Part shown: positions 35,790 to 44,473 of the stretch, in pieces
How the letters are laid out: each line of letters starts with the position of its first letter
How positions within the stretch are numbered: the stretch's first letter is position 1
Assembly (NCBI RefSeq): GCF_004360145.1
Contig: NZ_ML178712.1
Location: forward strand, 62,001 to 126,000
From: Aliiroseovarius marinus
GTDB lineage: Bacteria > Pseudomonadota > Alphaproteobacteria > Rhodobacterales > Rhodobacteraceae
Direction: 5' to 3'
DNA length: 64,000 nt
Made by a program: the position numbers and the translations under genes
Notes under the pieces: generated by a model
Told to the model about the DNA's origin: nothing
The model's input: only the letters and a program-made list of their open reading frames with translations
Database searches by the model: none

Positions 35790-36740
35790 ATGACGGATAA
35801 ACCCACCCCCGCCAAAACACCGGCTGGCGACCGGATCGCCAAAGTTCTCTCGCGTGCAGGCATTGCCAGCCGCCGCGAGGCCGAACGCATGATCGAAGCC
35901 GGGCGCGTCAGCGTCAACGGCACGGTAATCGACAGCCCCGCCCTGAACGTGACCCCCAAGGACAAGATCCTTGTGGATGACAAACCCGTGGCCGAGCCAG
36001 AGCCGCCGCGCATCTGGCTGTATCACAAGCCCACTGGGCTGGTGACCACGGCTAAGGACGAAAAAGGCCGCGAGACGGTCTTCGACAAGCTGCCCGAGGA
36101 CATGCCGCGCGTGATGAGCGTCGGGCGTTTGGATTTGAACTCGGAGGGGTTGCTGCTGCTGACCAATGACGGCGGCGTAAAGCGCAAGCTGGAACTGCCC
36201 TCGACCGGGTGGACCCGCAAATACCGCGTGCGCGTGAAGGGCAAGCCGACGGATGACATGCTGTCGCCTGTGCGCAAGGGAATCACCGTCGACGGTGAGC
36301 GGTTCCAGCCCATGTCGATCTCACTTGATCGGCAGCAGGGCGCGAATGCGTGGCTGACCATCAGCCTGCGCGAAGGCAAAAACCGCGAAATCCGCCGCGC
36401 GATGGAGGCGATTGGCCTGTCGGTGAACCGCCTGCTGCGCGTCAGCTATGGCCCGTTTCAACTGGGCGAGTTGAAAGCGGGCGAGGTCGAAGAGATCCGC
36501 CAGCGCGTGGTGCGTGAACAGCTGGGTATGGAAGCCCCTGCAAAGGCACCTGCCCGAAAGCGCTCCGGCCCGGTCAAAAGCAATCGCGGCACGATGGCCA
36601 AACCATCGCCGAAACGTGGGGAAAAATCCGGCGGGAAACCCGGGCAACGTCCGACAGGCAAAAGCTTTGGTGGCAGCGGGTCACGCAACCGAAACGCGGG
36701 TGGAAAACCACAAGGCCGACCGGGATCACGCAAGAAATAA
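35790..36740 (+). CDS. rluB: 23S rRNA pseudouridine synthase, RluB type
   Basis: A 316-residue RsuA/RluB-family enzyme. The S4 RNA-binding domain is at about residues 14-60 (RIAKVLSRAGIASRREAERM). The catalytic Asp115 lies in GRLDLNSEGLLLLTNDG, and EGKNREIRRAMEAIG is the third motif. From about residue 250 a basic, Gly/Lys/Pro/Arg-rich tail extends to the end and probably binds RNA. The ATG at 35790 is preceded by GCGGGGGT; a start at 35727 overlaps the tadA promoter region. RluB rather than RluE/F is the best guess. Confidence 0.88.
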   Translation: MTDKPTPAKTPAGDRIAKVLSRAGIASRREAERMIEAGRVSVNGTVIDSPALNVTPKDKILVDDKPVAEPEPPRIWLYHKPTGLVTTAKDEKGRETVFDKLPEDMPRVMSVGRLDLNSEGLLLLTNDGGVKRKLELPSTGWTRKYRVRVKGKPTDDMLSPVRKGITVDGERFQPMSISLDRQQGANAWLTISLREGKNREIRRAMEAIGLSVNRLLRVSYGPFQLGELKAGEVEEIRQRVVREQLGMEAPAKAPARKRSGPVKSNRGTMAKPSPKRGEKSGGKPGQRPTGKSFGGSGSRNRNAGGKPQGRPGSRKK

Positions 36741-36750
36741 GACTGAGAGC

Positions 36751-38334
36751 TTAGAAAAGTGACCCTTGATCCGGGGTGTCTTTCTTAGGCTTCGCTTTTC
36801 GGGCAGGTTTGGGTGTCGGAGACTTAGTGACAGAGGCCGACGCTGACCCATCCAGCGTCAAACGCCCATCTGCAAACTCGATCTCAAGCGCAGCGGCTTT
36901 GCTGGCAGCTTCCTGCGTCGTCACCACATCACCATCGCCCCGCACCACCGCATACCCGCGTTTCAGCGTCTCGGTATAGCCAAGCGTCTGGCGCATCCGT
37001 TCCAGTGCGGCCAGCCGATCTTTCTGACGCGAGACTGCAGATAGATAGGCATTGTCCAGCCGGGCTGCCGTATCTTGCAGGGCTTGCGCACGCTGCTGAT
37101 TAGCTAGCATGATCCGCCCGGTATCCAGACGCGCCGCCAAGCGGTCAAACTCCCGACGGCGATCTGCTGTGCCCCGCGACAGGCCCGGACCAAGGCGCGC
37201 GGTCGCCATCGTCAACCGATCCCGCAGCGGCACCAAACGCGCGGTCAAGGCGCGTGGGCGCAGGCCTGCAGAAGCCTCGCTTAGCTTCACGCGTCGCGCT
37301 TGCGTCATTTGCGTTAGAGCCACGGGCAGTTTCAGAGACGCCGTATCCAACCGTTGACGCGGTCCATCCAGTAGCGCATCGGCGCGCGGCAACGCACGCG
37401 AAAGGTCGCGTAGACGTTGGGTGCGTTGGGTGACGCCTTGCTCCAACGCGCGGGTCAGGCGGGTGCCTTGCTCCTCGGTCCACGCCATCAGTTCCAACCG
37501 TACCGGCACGGCGTGCTCTGCTGCGGCCGTGGGTGTCGGCGCCCGCAGGTCAGACACGAAATCGATCAGGGTGGTATCGGTCTCGTGCCCCACCGCCGAG
37601 ATCAGCGGAATGTCCGAGGCCGCAGCGGCCCGCGCGACGATTTCCTCGTTAAAGCCCCACAAATCCTCGATCGAGCCGCCGCCACGCGCCACGATCAGCA
37701 AATCGGGACGTGGCAGAGCTCCGCCCGGCGTCAGACGATTGAAACCCTCGATGGCCGCAGCCACTTGCGGGGCACAGGCATCCCCCTGCACGGCGACGGG
37801 CCAGATCAGTACCTTCCGGGGAAAGCGATCACGCAGACGGTGCAGAATATCGCGGATCACCGCGCCGGAGGGCGAGGTCACGACCCCGATTACCTCGGGC
37901 AGGAAAGGGATCTTTTTCTTCCGCTCAGGCGCGAACAGCCCCTCGGCCGCCAGCTGTTTCTTGCGCTTTTCCAACATCGCCATCAGCGCGCCTTCGCCAG
38001 CGACCACGACGTCATCCACGTTGATCTGGTATTTCGACTGGCTGCCAAAAGTGGTGATCTTGCCCGAGACGATGACCTCCATCCCCTCTTCCGGCATGAT
38101 CGACAGACGGCTGACCTGCCCTTTCCAACTGACCGCCGCGATCACGGACCGGTCGTCTTTCACGTCGAAATACAAGTGACCCGAGCGCGCCAACATCACG
38201 CGCCCGACTTCTCCGCGTACGCGCACGCGGCCAAAAGCGCCCTCGATGGTTTTCTTAACCGCGCCGGAAATTTCCGAAACGGTGAATTCAGGGGTGTTTT
38301 GGCCGGGGGTTGGGTCGTCAATCAGGTCGGACAT
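36751..38334 (-). CDS. xseA: Exodeoxyribonuclease VII large subunit
   Basis: A 527-residue nuclease subunit acting on single-stranded DNA. An OB-fold comes first (TVSEISGAVKKTIEGAFGRV, HLYFDVKDDRSVIAAV, about 18-115). The nuclease core has VIGVVTSPSGAVIRDIL, RGGGSIEDLWGFN and SAVGHETDTTLIDFVSDLRAPTPTA, followed by a long coiled region and GYAVVRGDG. The ATG at 38334 is the family start; the frame happens to stay open for 388 more codons through purD, but this is an antisense artefact. The C-terminal tail is Lys/Pro-rich. Divergent from purD. Confidence 0.95.
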   Translation of the reverse strand: MSDLIDDPTPGQNTPEFTVSEISGAVKKTIEGAFGRVRVRGEVGRVMLARSGHLYFDVKDDRSVIAAVSWKGQVSRLSIMPEEGMEVIVSGKITTFGSQSKYQINVDDVVVAGEGALMAMLEKRKKQLAAEGLFAPERKKKIPFLPEVIGVVTSPSGAVIRDILHRLRDRFPRKVLIWPVAVQGDACAPQVAAAIEGFNRLTPGGALPRPDLLIVARGGGSIEDLWGFNEEIVARAAAASDIPLISAVGHETDTTLIDFVSDLRAPTPTAAAEHAVPVRLELMAWTEEQGTRLTRALEQGVTQRTQRLRDLSRALPRADALLDGPRQRLDTASLKLPVALTQMTQARRVKLSEASAGLRPRALTARLVPLRDRLTMATARLGPGLSRGTADRRREFDRLAARLDTGRIMLANQQRAQALQDTAARLDNAYLSAVSRQKDRLAALERMRQTLGYTETLKRGYAVVRGDGDVVTTQEAASKAAALEIEFADGRLTLDGSASASVTKSPTPKPARKAKPKKDTPDQGSLF

Positions 38335-38409
38335 GTGGTCTCGGTTCTTGTGCATTGCGTGTTGCGACCTTAGAACGCCCGTAACGGAAGGCCAAGCGGG
38401 AGAGCATCC

Positions 38410-39672
38410 ATGAACATCCTTATTCTGGGCAGCGGCGGGCGTGAACATGCGCTGGCATGGGCAGTGATGCAGAACCCGAAATGCGATCGTCTGATCGTGG
38501 CACCGGGCAACGCCGGTATGGCGCAGATCGCAGAGTGCGCAAAACTGGATATCGAGGACGGCGGCGCGGTGGCGACGTTTGCCCAAGACAACACCATCGA
38601 CTTCGTGATTGTCGGCCCTGAAGCGCCGTTGGCGGCAGGTGTTGCTGATCGTCTGCGCGAGGCGGGAATCAAGGTGTTTGGCCCCTCGGCCGAGGCGGCG
38701 AAGCTGGAAGCCTCGAAAAGCTTTACCAAGGAAATCTGCGACGCCGCGAACGCACCGACCGCAGCTTACGGTCACTTCACCGATGCCGAGGCCGCCAAGG
38801 CCTATATCCGCGAACAAGGCGCGCCGATCGTGGTTAAGGCAGACGGTCTGGCCGCCGGTAAGGGCGTGATCGTTGCGATGGACGTTGAGACCGCGTTGGA
38901 CGCGATTGACGACATGTTCGGCGGCGCCTTTGGGGGCGCCGGTGCCGAAGTTGTCATCGAAGAGTTCATGGAAGGCGAGGAAGCGTCCTATTTCATCCTC
39001 TGCGACGGCAAGACCGCCCTGCCCATCGGAACCGCGCAGGACCACAAACGTGTGGGCGATGGCGACACGGGTTTGAACACGGGTGGCATGGGCGCCTATT
39101 CGCCCGCCCCGGTTCTGACCGACGAGATCGCCGCGCGCGCCATGCGCGAGATTGTGCAGCCCACCGTGGACGAGATGGCCAAGCGCGGCACGCCCTATCA
39201 GGGGGTGCTTTATGCGGGCTTCATGATCAAGGACGGTCAGGCACGGCTGGTGGAATACAATGTGCGGTTTGGCGATCCGGAATGTCAGGTTCTGATGATG
39301 CGTCTGGGCGCGCAGGCGCTGGATCTGATGCTGGCCTGCGCCGAGGAACGTCTGCACGAGGCGCAGGTGAATTGGGCGGATGACCATGCGATCACTGTGG
39401 TGATGGCGGCGAATGGCTATCCGGGGTCGTATCAGAAGGGTTCGGTCATCAACGGATTGGACGCGCTGCCGGAAGATTCGAAGAACATGGTGTTCCACGC
39501 AGGAACGACTGAAGTGGACGGCAAGATCACCGCATCCGGCGGGCGGGTTCTGAACGTCACCGCGCGTGGCGAGAGCCTGCAGGAAGCCCGTGACAGGGCC
39601 TATGCGATGATCGAGGGGATTGATTGGCCTGAGGGCTTCAACCGCTCGGATATTGGCTGGCGCGCGCTATAA
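38410..39672 (+). CDS. purD: Phosphoribosylamine-glycine ligase
   Basis: A 420-residue ATP-grasp enzyme of purine synthesis, making GAR from phosphoribosylamine and glycine. The N-terminal MNILILGSGGREHALAW, the PEAPLAAG substrate loop, APIVVKADGLAAGKGV (ATP-grasp, near 136-151), GTAQDHKRVGDGDTGLNTGG and YNVRFGDPE are diagnostic. Length is normal. GGGAGAGCATCC precedes the ATG. A three-hairpin element follows 11 bp after the stop. Confidence 0.97.
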   Translation: MNILILGSGGREHALAWAVMQNPKCDRLIVAPGNAGMAQIAECAKLDIEDGGAVATFAQDNTIDFVIVGPEAPLAAGVADRLREAGIKVFGPSAEAAKLEASKSFTKEICDAANAPTAAYGHFTDAEAAKAYIREQGAPIVVKADGLAAGKGVIVAMDVETALDAIDDMFGGAFGGAGAEVVIEEFMEGEEASYFILCDGKTALPIGTAQDHKRVGDGDTGLNTGGMGAYSPAPVLTDEIAARAMREIVQPTVDEMAKRGTPYQGVLYAGFMIKDGQARLVEYNVRFGDPECQVLMMRLGAQALDLMLACAEERLHEAQVNWADDHAITVVMAANGYPGSYQKGSVINGLDALPEDSKNMVFHAGTTEVDGKITASGGRVLNVTARGESLQEARDRAYAMIEGIDWPEGFNRSDIGWRAL

Positions 39673-39683
39673 GTTTCGTCATC

Positions 39684-39777
39684 GGGAGCTCACTGCGTGA
39701 GCCTGTCGGGGGCTTTGCCCCCATGCGCCCCCTAGTGGGGACGCATTCCCCCAGGATATTTCAGGCAAGAAAATGAG
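39684..39777 (+). repeat. Three-hairpin 3'-end element, copy D
   Basis: After the purD stop: GCTCAC/GTGAGC hairpin (39688-39702), GGGGGC/GCCCCC hairpin (39708-39722), ATGCG.CCCC/GGGG.CGCAT hairpin (39723-39746), then the tail TCCCCCAGGATATTTCAGGC plus AAGAAAATGAG. Order and orientation relative to the upstream gene equal copies A and E. The tail ends one base before the stop codon of the convergent gene. Confidence 0.78.
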
Positions 39778-39778
39778 G

Positions 39779-40494
39779 TCAGTTGCAGTTCAGGGCTGCG
39801 GTCAGGCTGCTGGGACCGGTGTATTTGCCGATCGGGGCGATCTGAAACTCGCCATCGATCAGGCGTGCTTCCATGACGCGGGACCAATTGGCGCTCGCTG
39901 TGACGACCACGGGCGCTTCGTCTTTGCAGATACGCACGCCGCCTTCGATGTCGGGACTGCCATATTTGTGGTTGGTCACTCCGCCGACCGAAGCGATTTC
40001 TTTGAACGTCAGAGACGATTGTGACGCATCCACTGTCACCAACCGCAAACGGCGGGCAAGGTGCGGGCGGTCGACATAGGCGATCTCGTCCAGCCCGTCG
40101 CCGTTGAAATCGGCAATCCCGGCCACGGCCAGCCAGCGGTGGCGGGTGCCAATAGGGGCGTTGTTGCCCAGAGCAGTCAGCGTGCCGTCCTGCAGCCCAA
40201 AGATGCGGATCATTGCGCCAGTCGTGTCACCGCTGAAGACAGCGACGACCTCGGGCGTGCCGTCCCCGTCGAAATCATGCAGGCGGGGGGCGGTGTCTTC
40301 GAAGACACCCCCGGTCACGCGCGCCAGAAGGCGGCTACCGTCGCGCAGCGTGACCTCAAGCGCGCCGTATTCTCCGCCGGGGACAGCGCCATGCCCATAG
40401 CGATCCGTCGGTTCGACGTAGCGCGCTGCGGAAATGTCGGCCGCCGCGGGGGCGGCCAGACACAGGGATAGAAGTGCGGCTGTGAGGCCGCGCA

Positions 40495-40495
<1 letters not shown>
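39779..40495 (-). CDS. Secreted VCBS/FG-GAP-repeat-like protein
   Basis: A 238-residue exported protein. Residues 1-19 are a signal peptide (MRGLTAALLSLCLAAPAAA). Two calcium-binding FG-GAP-like repeats are visible: LHDFDGDGTPEVVAVFSGD and IADFNGDGLDEIAYVDR, both DxDGDGxxE/DxNGDGxxE type. It probably forms part of a beta-propeller-like periplasmic protein. The ATG overlaps the ferredoxin stop by one base (TGATG), so it is coupled to the ferredoxin gene; a functional link is not obvious. Confidence 0.8.
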
Positions 40496-40842
<347 letters not shown>

Positions 40843-40984
40843 TCACGTGCGGTTTGAGGGGCGCACGGGCTACGGTCATTTCGTTCGACAGACCAGATAG
40901 CAACGATAAGGCGCTATTTCGAGCCTAAAAGCGGCGAAAAATGTCGCATGGACTTCACAAACGCGAATTGATGCGAACATCAGG

Positions 40985-41016
40985 AAAACCCACCCAGAGC
41001 GAACCGGATGGGTTTT
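40985..41016 (-). terminator. Hairpin after the small membrane protein gene
   Basis: AAAACCCACCC (40985-40995) and GGATGGGTTTT (41006-41016) form an 11-bp stem with one mismatch. On the minus strand it follows the end of the gene at 41048 and is followed by TTTT. The symmetric ends allow use on both strands. Confidence 0.6.
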
Positions 41017-41047
41017 CTGTCAAAATAGACGGAACAACGGGTGCTGT

Positions 41048-41395
41048 TCAGAACAGACTCACGATGAATTCGGCCACGGCAAGCGTGAGCGGATCAATCT
41101 GCATCAGCCACGCGCCAGCTTGTTCGATCACACCGCCTTCAGCGAGGCTTTCAAGCCGTGTGGAATAGCTGGACAGCCCAACCTGGCTGACGATGATCCC
41201 TTTGAACAAGACAAATCCAATCAGGACGAGCAGGATTGCTCGCAGCGGAAAACCGCGACTTCTGAAGCTTGCTTGTTCTGGAACCAAAAGCCCGTCACGT
41301 TCCACCAAGTGGACATAGCCCCGAGCCAATTTGTTATGACGGCGATCAATCTGCCGTACGCGTTTTTCAAAATCTCTTATTTGTGCATCGGCCAT
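41048..41395 (-). CDS. Small membrane protein of unknown function
   Basis: A 115-residue protein. Residues 1-45 are charged (DFEKRVRQIDRRHNKLARGY), and one clear transmembrane helix is at about 52-72 (FPLRAILLVLIGFVLFKGII). The C-terminal half is amphipathic with a second weakly hydrophobic stretch (IDPLTLAVAEFIVSLF). I do not recognise a family. The ATG at 41395 follows GGTTAACC-like sequence with no strong ribosome site; a start at 41410 is also possible. The upstream DNA is A+T-rich. Confidence 0.6.
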   Translation of the reverse strand: MADAQIRDFEKRVRQIDRRHNKLARGYVHLVERDGLLVPEQASFRSRGFPLRAILLVLIGFVLFKGIIVSQVGLSSYSTRLESLAEGGVIEQAGAWLMQIDPLTLAVAEFIVSLF

Positions 41396-41455
41396 GGTTA
41401 ACTTCCCCAAGCTGAAGAGCCAGATTAATTTTAGGCAACGATGTCAGAATAAAGC

Positions 41456-41502
41456 AAATTTGTGGCAATTACTAGGAAACCCTTTGTTTCCTGCCACAAT
41501 TT
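41456..41502 (-). terminator. Bulged hairpin after prmA
   Basis: AGGAAAC/GTTTCCT (41474-41480, 41486-41492) is a perfect inner stem. An outer stem AAATTTGTGGC/GCCACAATTT (41456-41466, 41493-41502) extends it, with a 7-nt bulge on one side. It lies just after the prmA stop; the U tract is weak (AAATTTGC). Confidence 0.6.
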
Positions 41503-41504
41503 CA

Positions 41505-42374
41505 TCATTTTTTACGCAAAATCAATGTGGTCCAATCCCCGATCTCTTCACGTTGGGTCAACTTGAACCCGTTTTGGGTGTAGCTCTCCAACACATCTTC
41601 AGCTTGAGGGTTAAGAATCCCCGATAGAATCGCATAGCCATCTTTGCCGATATTCCGGCCCATTTCCGGGGCCAACCCAATCAACGGACCCTTCAAAATG
41701 TTGGCAAAAACAAGGTCGAACGGCGCCTTCGCGGCAATCTCCTCGGCACCAAACCCGGCGGCTTCAACACACAGCACACGATTTTCAAGCGCATTGGCGG
41801 CGACGTTAGCGCGGGCGACGTCCACCGCGACCTCGTCGATGTCGCTGGCAATCACGGGGTTGGGCCAGATCTTGGCGGCGGCCATGGCCAGAACAGCCGT
41901 ACCACAGCCGATATCTGCCACATTTTCGCCCACAAAGCCGTCCTGAGCCAGATGGTCCAGCGCCCGCAGGCAGCCCAGCGTGGTGCCATGGTGCCCGGTG
42001 CCAAAAGCCATGGCTGCATCGATCAGCAGCCCGATCTTGTCCTCGGGAAGAGAGGCCGCATCATGGCTGCCATAGACGAAGAAACGGCCTGCTTCGACCG
42101 GAGCGAGCTCGCGCTTCACATGGGCGACCCAGTCGACCTCGGGCAATTCCGATACGCTAAAATCCTTGGCGCCATGCATCGAGGCCAGCAGCGCAAGCCC
42201 AGCCGCATCGGGTTCTTCGACGAAATAACCACCCACTTCCCAGATGCCGCTGTCATCTTCGACCTCGAACACGCCGACGCCCGTGGGTTCCGGCACAAGG
42301 TTTTCCATCGCAGCCCCAAGGGCTTCGGCATCATCTTGTCCGTTTACGGTGGTCAAAGCGGTCCAGGTGGGCAT
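41505..42374 (-). CDS. prmA: Ribosomal protein L11 methyltransferase
   Basis: A 289-residue SAM-dependent methyltransferase that trimethylates L11. The SAM motif is NVADIGCGTAVLAMAAAK near residues 153-170. KIGLLIDAAMAFGTGHHGTT before it and FDLVFANILKGPLI (the NPP-like post-I motif) after it are typical of PrmA. Length is normal. AAGGACACACC precedes the ATG. It stands alone with a bulged hairpin downstream. Confidence 0.94.
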   Translation of the reverse strand: MPTWTALTTVNGQDDAEALGAAMENLVPEPTGVGVFEVEDDSGIWEVGGYFVEEPDAAGLALLASMHGAKDFSVSELPEVDWVAHVKRELAPVEAGRFFVYGSHDAASLPEDKIGLLIDAAMAFGTGHHGTTLGCLRALDHLAQDGFVGENVADIGCGTAVLAMAAAKIWPNPVIASDIDEVAVDVARANVAANALENRVLCVEAAGFGAEEIAAKAPFDLVFANILKGPLIGLAPEMGRNIGKDGYAILSGILNPQAEDVLESYTQNGFKLTQREEIGDWTTLILRKK

Positions 42375-42426
42375 GGTGTGTCCTTTCCAACAAGCCCCTG
42401 TGCCCTAGCGCCCTGCTGTGGGCGGG

Positions 42427-42972
42427 TCAAGCGTCTGGCAGGGGCGCGTCGGTGTCTGTGGCGCTACGCCATGCTGCGATCTGGGCCGCGACCTCTTTCA
42501 TGTGGGCATCACTGCTGAAGGCGGATTTCTCGATCGGGCAATAGTCGTAGGCGTCGATCAGCAACAGCAACCCGTGTTCGGTCACAAGCACGCCCTCCAT
42601 ATGACTCCACGAAATCAACACCTCATATCCAGGATGTGTGATCCGCATCCCCAGCGGAGACAGCACGATCCGCGCCACCCCTTCGCGCATCCGCGACCGA
42701 CTGAGTGTCTTGATATGGGAGTTCCGGCTTTGCCGGATAACCAGCAGCCCTGCCCCCATCAGCAGCATGAAGGACAGAAAGGTCCACATGCTGGCATCAC
42801 TGGCAAACGCAACGATGGCCGAAACACATACGAAGGCGGAGATCAGGATGGTTGCTCTGACCTGCCTGCCCCACCCCTCTGCGCGCCGTCGCCGTTCAGC
42901 GGAAAGAGCACGCAGGGCATAGTCGATGTCGATCGCGTCAAAGCGCGAATAGAACTCTAGATTGGTGCTCAA
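42427..42972 (-). CDS. YcxB-like membrane protein
   Basis: A 181-residue protein with a cytosolic N-terminal helix, two adjacent transmembrane helices (about 40-60 and 63-80: ATILISAFVCVSAIVAFAS, MWTFLSFMLLMGAGLLVI) and a C-terminal domain with LSPLGMRITHPGYEVLISWSHMEGV, which reads like the YcxB-like C-terminal domain. Function unknown. Transcribed toward prmA, separated by 52 bp. Confidence 0.6.
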   Translation of the reverse strand: MSTNLEFYSRFDAIDIDYALRALSAERRRRAEGWGRQVRATILISAFVCVSAIVAFASDASMWTFLSFMLLMGAGLLVIRQSRNSHIKTLSRSRMREGVARIVLSPLGMRITHPGYEVLISWSHMEGVLVTEHGLLLLIDAYDYCPIEKSAFSSDAHMKEVAAQIAAWRSATDTDAPLPDA

Positions 42973-43104
42973 ATCGGATCTCTTGAATAAACACAGAATA
43001 CAGAACAGGCGTCCACCATAAGGCGAACGCGCTCAGTGTGTCAGATTGTAGTTGATCCGGCGAGTAAGGAATTTCCGACCCTGTCAGGTCACGCAGCTTC
43101 CCGC

Positions 43105-44340
43105 TTATCCGAGGGCGCGCGCCCGCATATGGGTCAGGATCGTTTCATTGCCCTTCTCAGGATGGCGCGGAATCAGCAGGGCCAAGCCCAGCGAAACACC
43201 CGCCATGGCCGCTGCCAGTCCGAACACGGCACCCGGCGACACCACCCACAGATACCCAAGCAGCGCGGGCAGAAAGACCGCCGCGATGTGGTTGATGGTA
43301 AAGGCGACAGCTGCAGTGGGGGCAATATCCTGCGGATCCGCGATCTTCTGGAAATAAGTTTTCAGCGCGAAGGCCAGCGCAAAGAACAGGTGGTCCAGCA
43401 CATAAAGCGCGGCCGCCAGAACCACACCCCAACCGAAATAGTAGATCCCGCCATAGGCTAGGAACACGCCGATCAGGCCGACATACTCAAACGCCAGCGC
43501 GCGGCGTTCGCCCCAAATGGACACGGCTTTGCCCATCAAAGGCGCGAAGAAGATGTTGGCGATATAGTTGATCAGGAACAGCGCCGTGACCTCGTGCACC
43601 TCGAAGCCGAAGCGCTCGACCATCATGAAGGCCGCGAACACGACGAAAATCTGACGGCGTGCGCCCGCCATGAACTGCAGCGCATAATAGAGCCAATACC
43701 GGCGGCGCAGCACGAATTGCTTCAACTGCGGCTCGGGGCTTTCGAACTGCGGATAGGCGAAATAGGCAAAAATCGCGATGGCCAGCGTGGTGCCGCCCGC
43801 GATCATGTAGACAAGGTTATAGCTCAGATCGAAGGTCTTCCAAGTCAGCACCAAAAGGCCATAACTGACCAGCGCCGCCGCCGACCCGATGGACATGATC
43901 CAGCCCAACATCTGCGGCGCCTTTTTCTTGTCGATCCACTGCAGCTGAAGCGACTGGTTCACCGTTTCAAAATAGTGAAACCCGATCGAGCTGAGCATGG
44001 TGACCGTCAGGATCCCACCAAAGCTGGGAAACCACGCGGTGATCGCCGTGGCTGCGCCCAGCAGCGCCAGCGACACGACTCCCAGCACCTGCTCGCGAAA
44101 CAGCATCAACAGGGCGATGACGCCAATGGCCAGAAAGCCCGGGATCTCGCGCACGGTGTGCAGCCAGCCGATCTCGACCCCGGTGAAGTCCGCGGCCTCG
44201 ATCACGAAGTTATTTAGAAGCGCCGACCACGTGAAGAACGCAATCGGCATCCCGGCTGCCATCAGCATCAACAGGAAGATGGGGCGGCGCCAGAAGGGCA
44301 GCGCGCGGGCGTCATCAAGGGTCAGGATCTGGTGTCTCAT
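43105..44340 (-). CDS. MFS transporter
   Basis: A 411-residue protein with about twelve transmembrane helices, of the major facilitator superfamily. Segments FFTWSALLNNFVIEAADFTG, WLHTVREIPGFLAIG (loop 2-3) and MGKAVSIWGERRAL (loop 8-9) fit the fold. The final residues are charged. Substrate unknown. It is divergent from the YeeE/YedE gene across 133 bp containing symmetric sites. Confidence 0.85.
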   Translation of the reverse strand: MRHQILTLDDARALPFWRRPIFLLMLMAAGMPIAFFTWSALLNNFVIEAADFTGVEIGWLHTVREIPGFLAIGVIALLMLFREQVLGVVSLALLGAATAITAWFPSFGGILTVTMLSSIGFHYFETVNQSLQLQWIDKKKAPQMLGWIMSIGSAAALVSYGLLVLTWKTFDLSYNLVYMIAGGTTLAIAIFAYFAYPQFESPEPQLKQFVLRRRYWLYYALQFMAGARRQIFVVFAAFMMVERFGFEVHEVTALFLINYIANIFFAPLMGKAVSIWGERRALAFEYVGLIGVFLAYGGIYYFGWGVVLAAALYVLDHLFFALAFALKTYFQKIADPQDIAPTAAVAFTINHIAAVFLPALLGYLWVVSPGAVFGLAAAMAGVSLGLALLIPRHPEKGNETILTHMRARALG

Positions 44341-44380
44341 CCGCCTGCCTTACGCCTGAATTCCCAGTTTGGCGAGCGCT

Positions 44381-44422
44381 AAACGCATTCACGCATGCAT
44401 ATGCGTTTCTGACTCAGATCAA
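44381..44422. promoter_or_regulatory. Inverted repeat and FNR-like box upstream of the YeeE/YedE gene
   Basis: AAACGCAT (44381-44388) and ATGCGTTT (44401-44408) form 8-bp arms 12 bp apart. Directly after them CTGAC-TCAG-ATCAA (44409-44422) resembles the alphaproteobacterial FNR consensus TTGAC/T-N4-ATCAA with one changed base in the left half. These lie 52-93 bp before the YeeE start. Confidence 0.4.
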
Positions 44423-44473
44423 GGTGGCGCGCGGTCACGACGTTAAAACTGCGCCAACTTGAAGGAGCCCCCT

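Noticed and set aside
38335-39498. 388-codon upstream extension of xseA
   Set aside because: It runs antisense through purD; the XseA family starts at the ATG at 38334.
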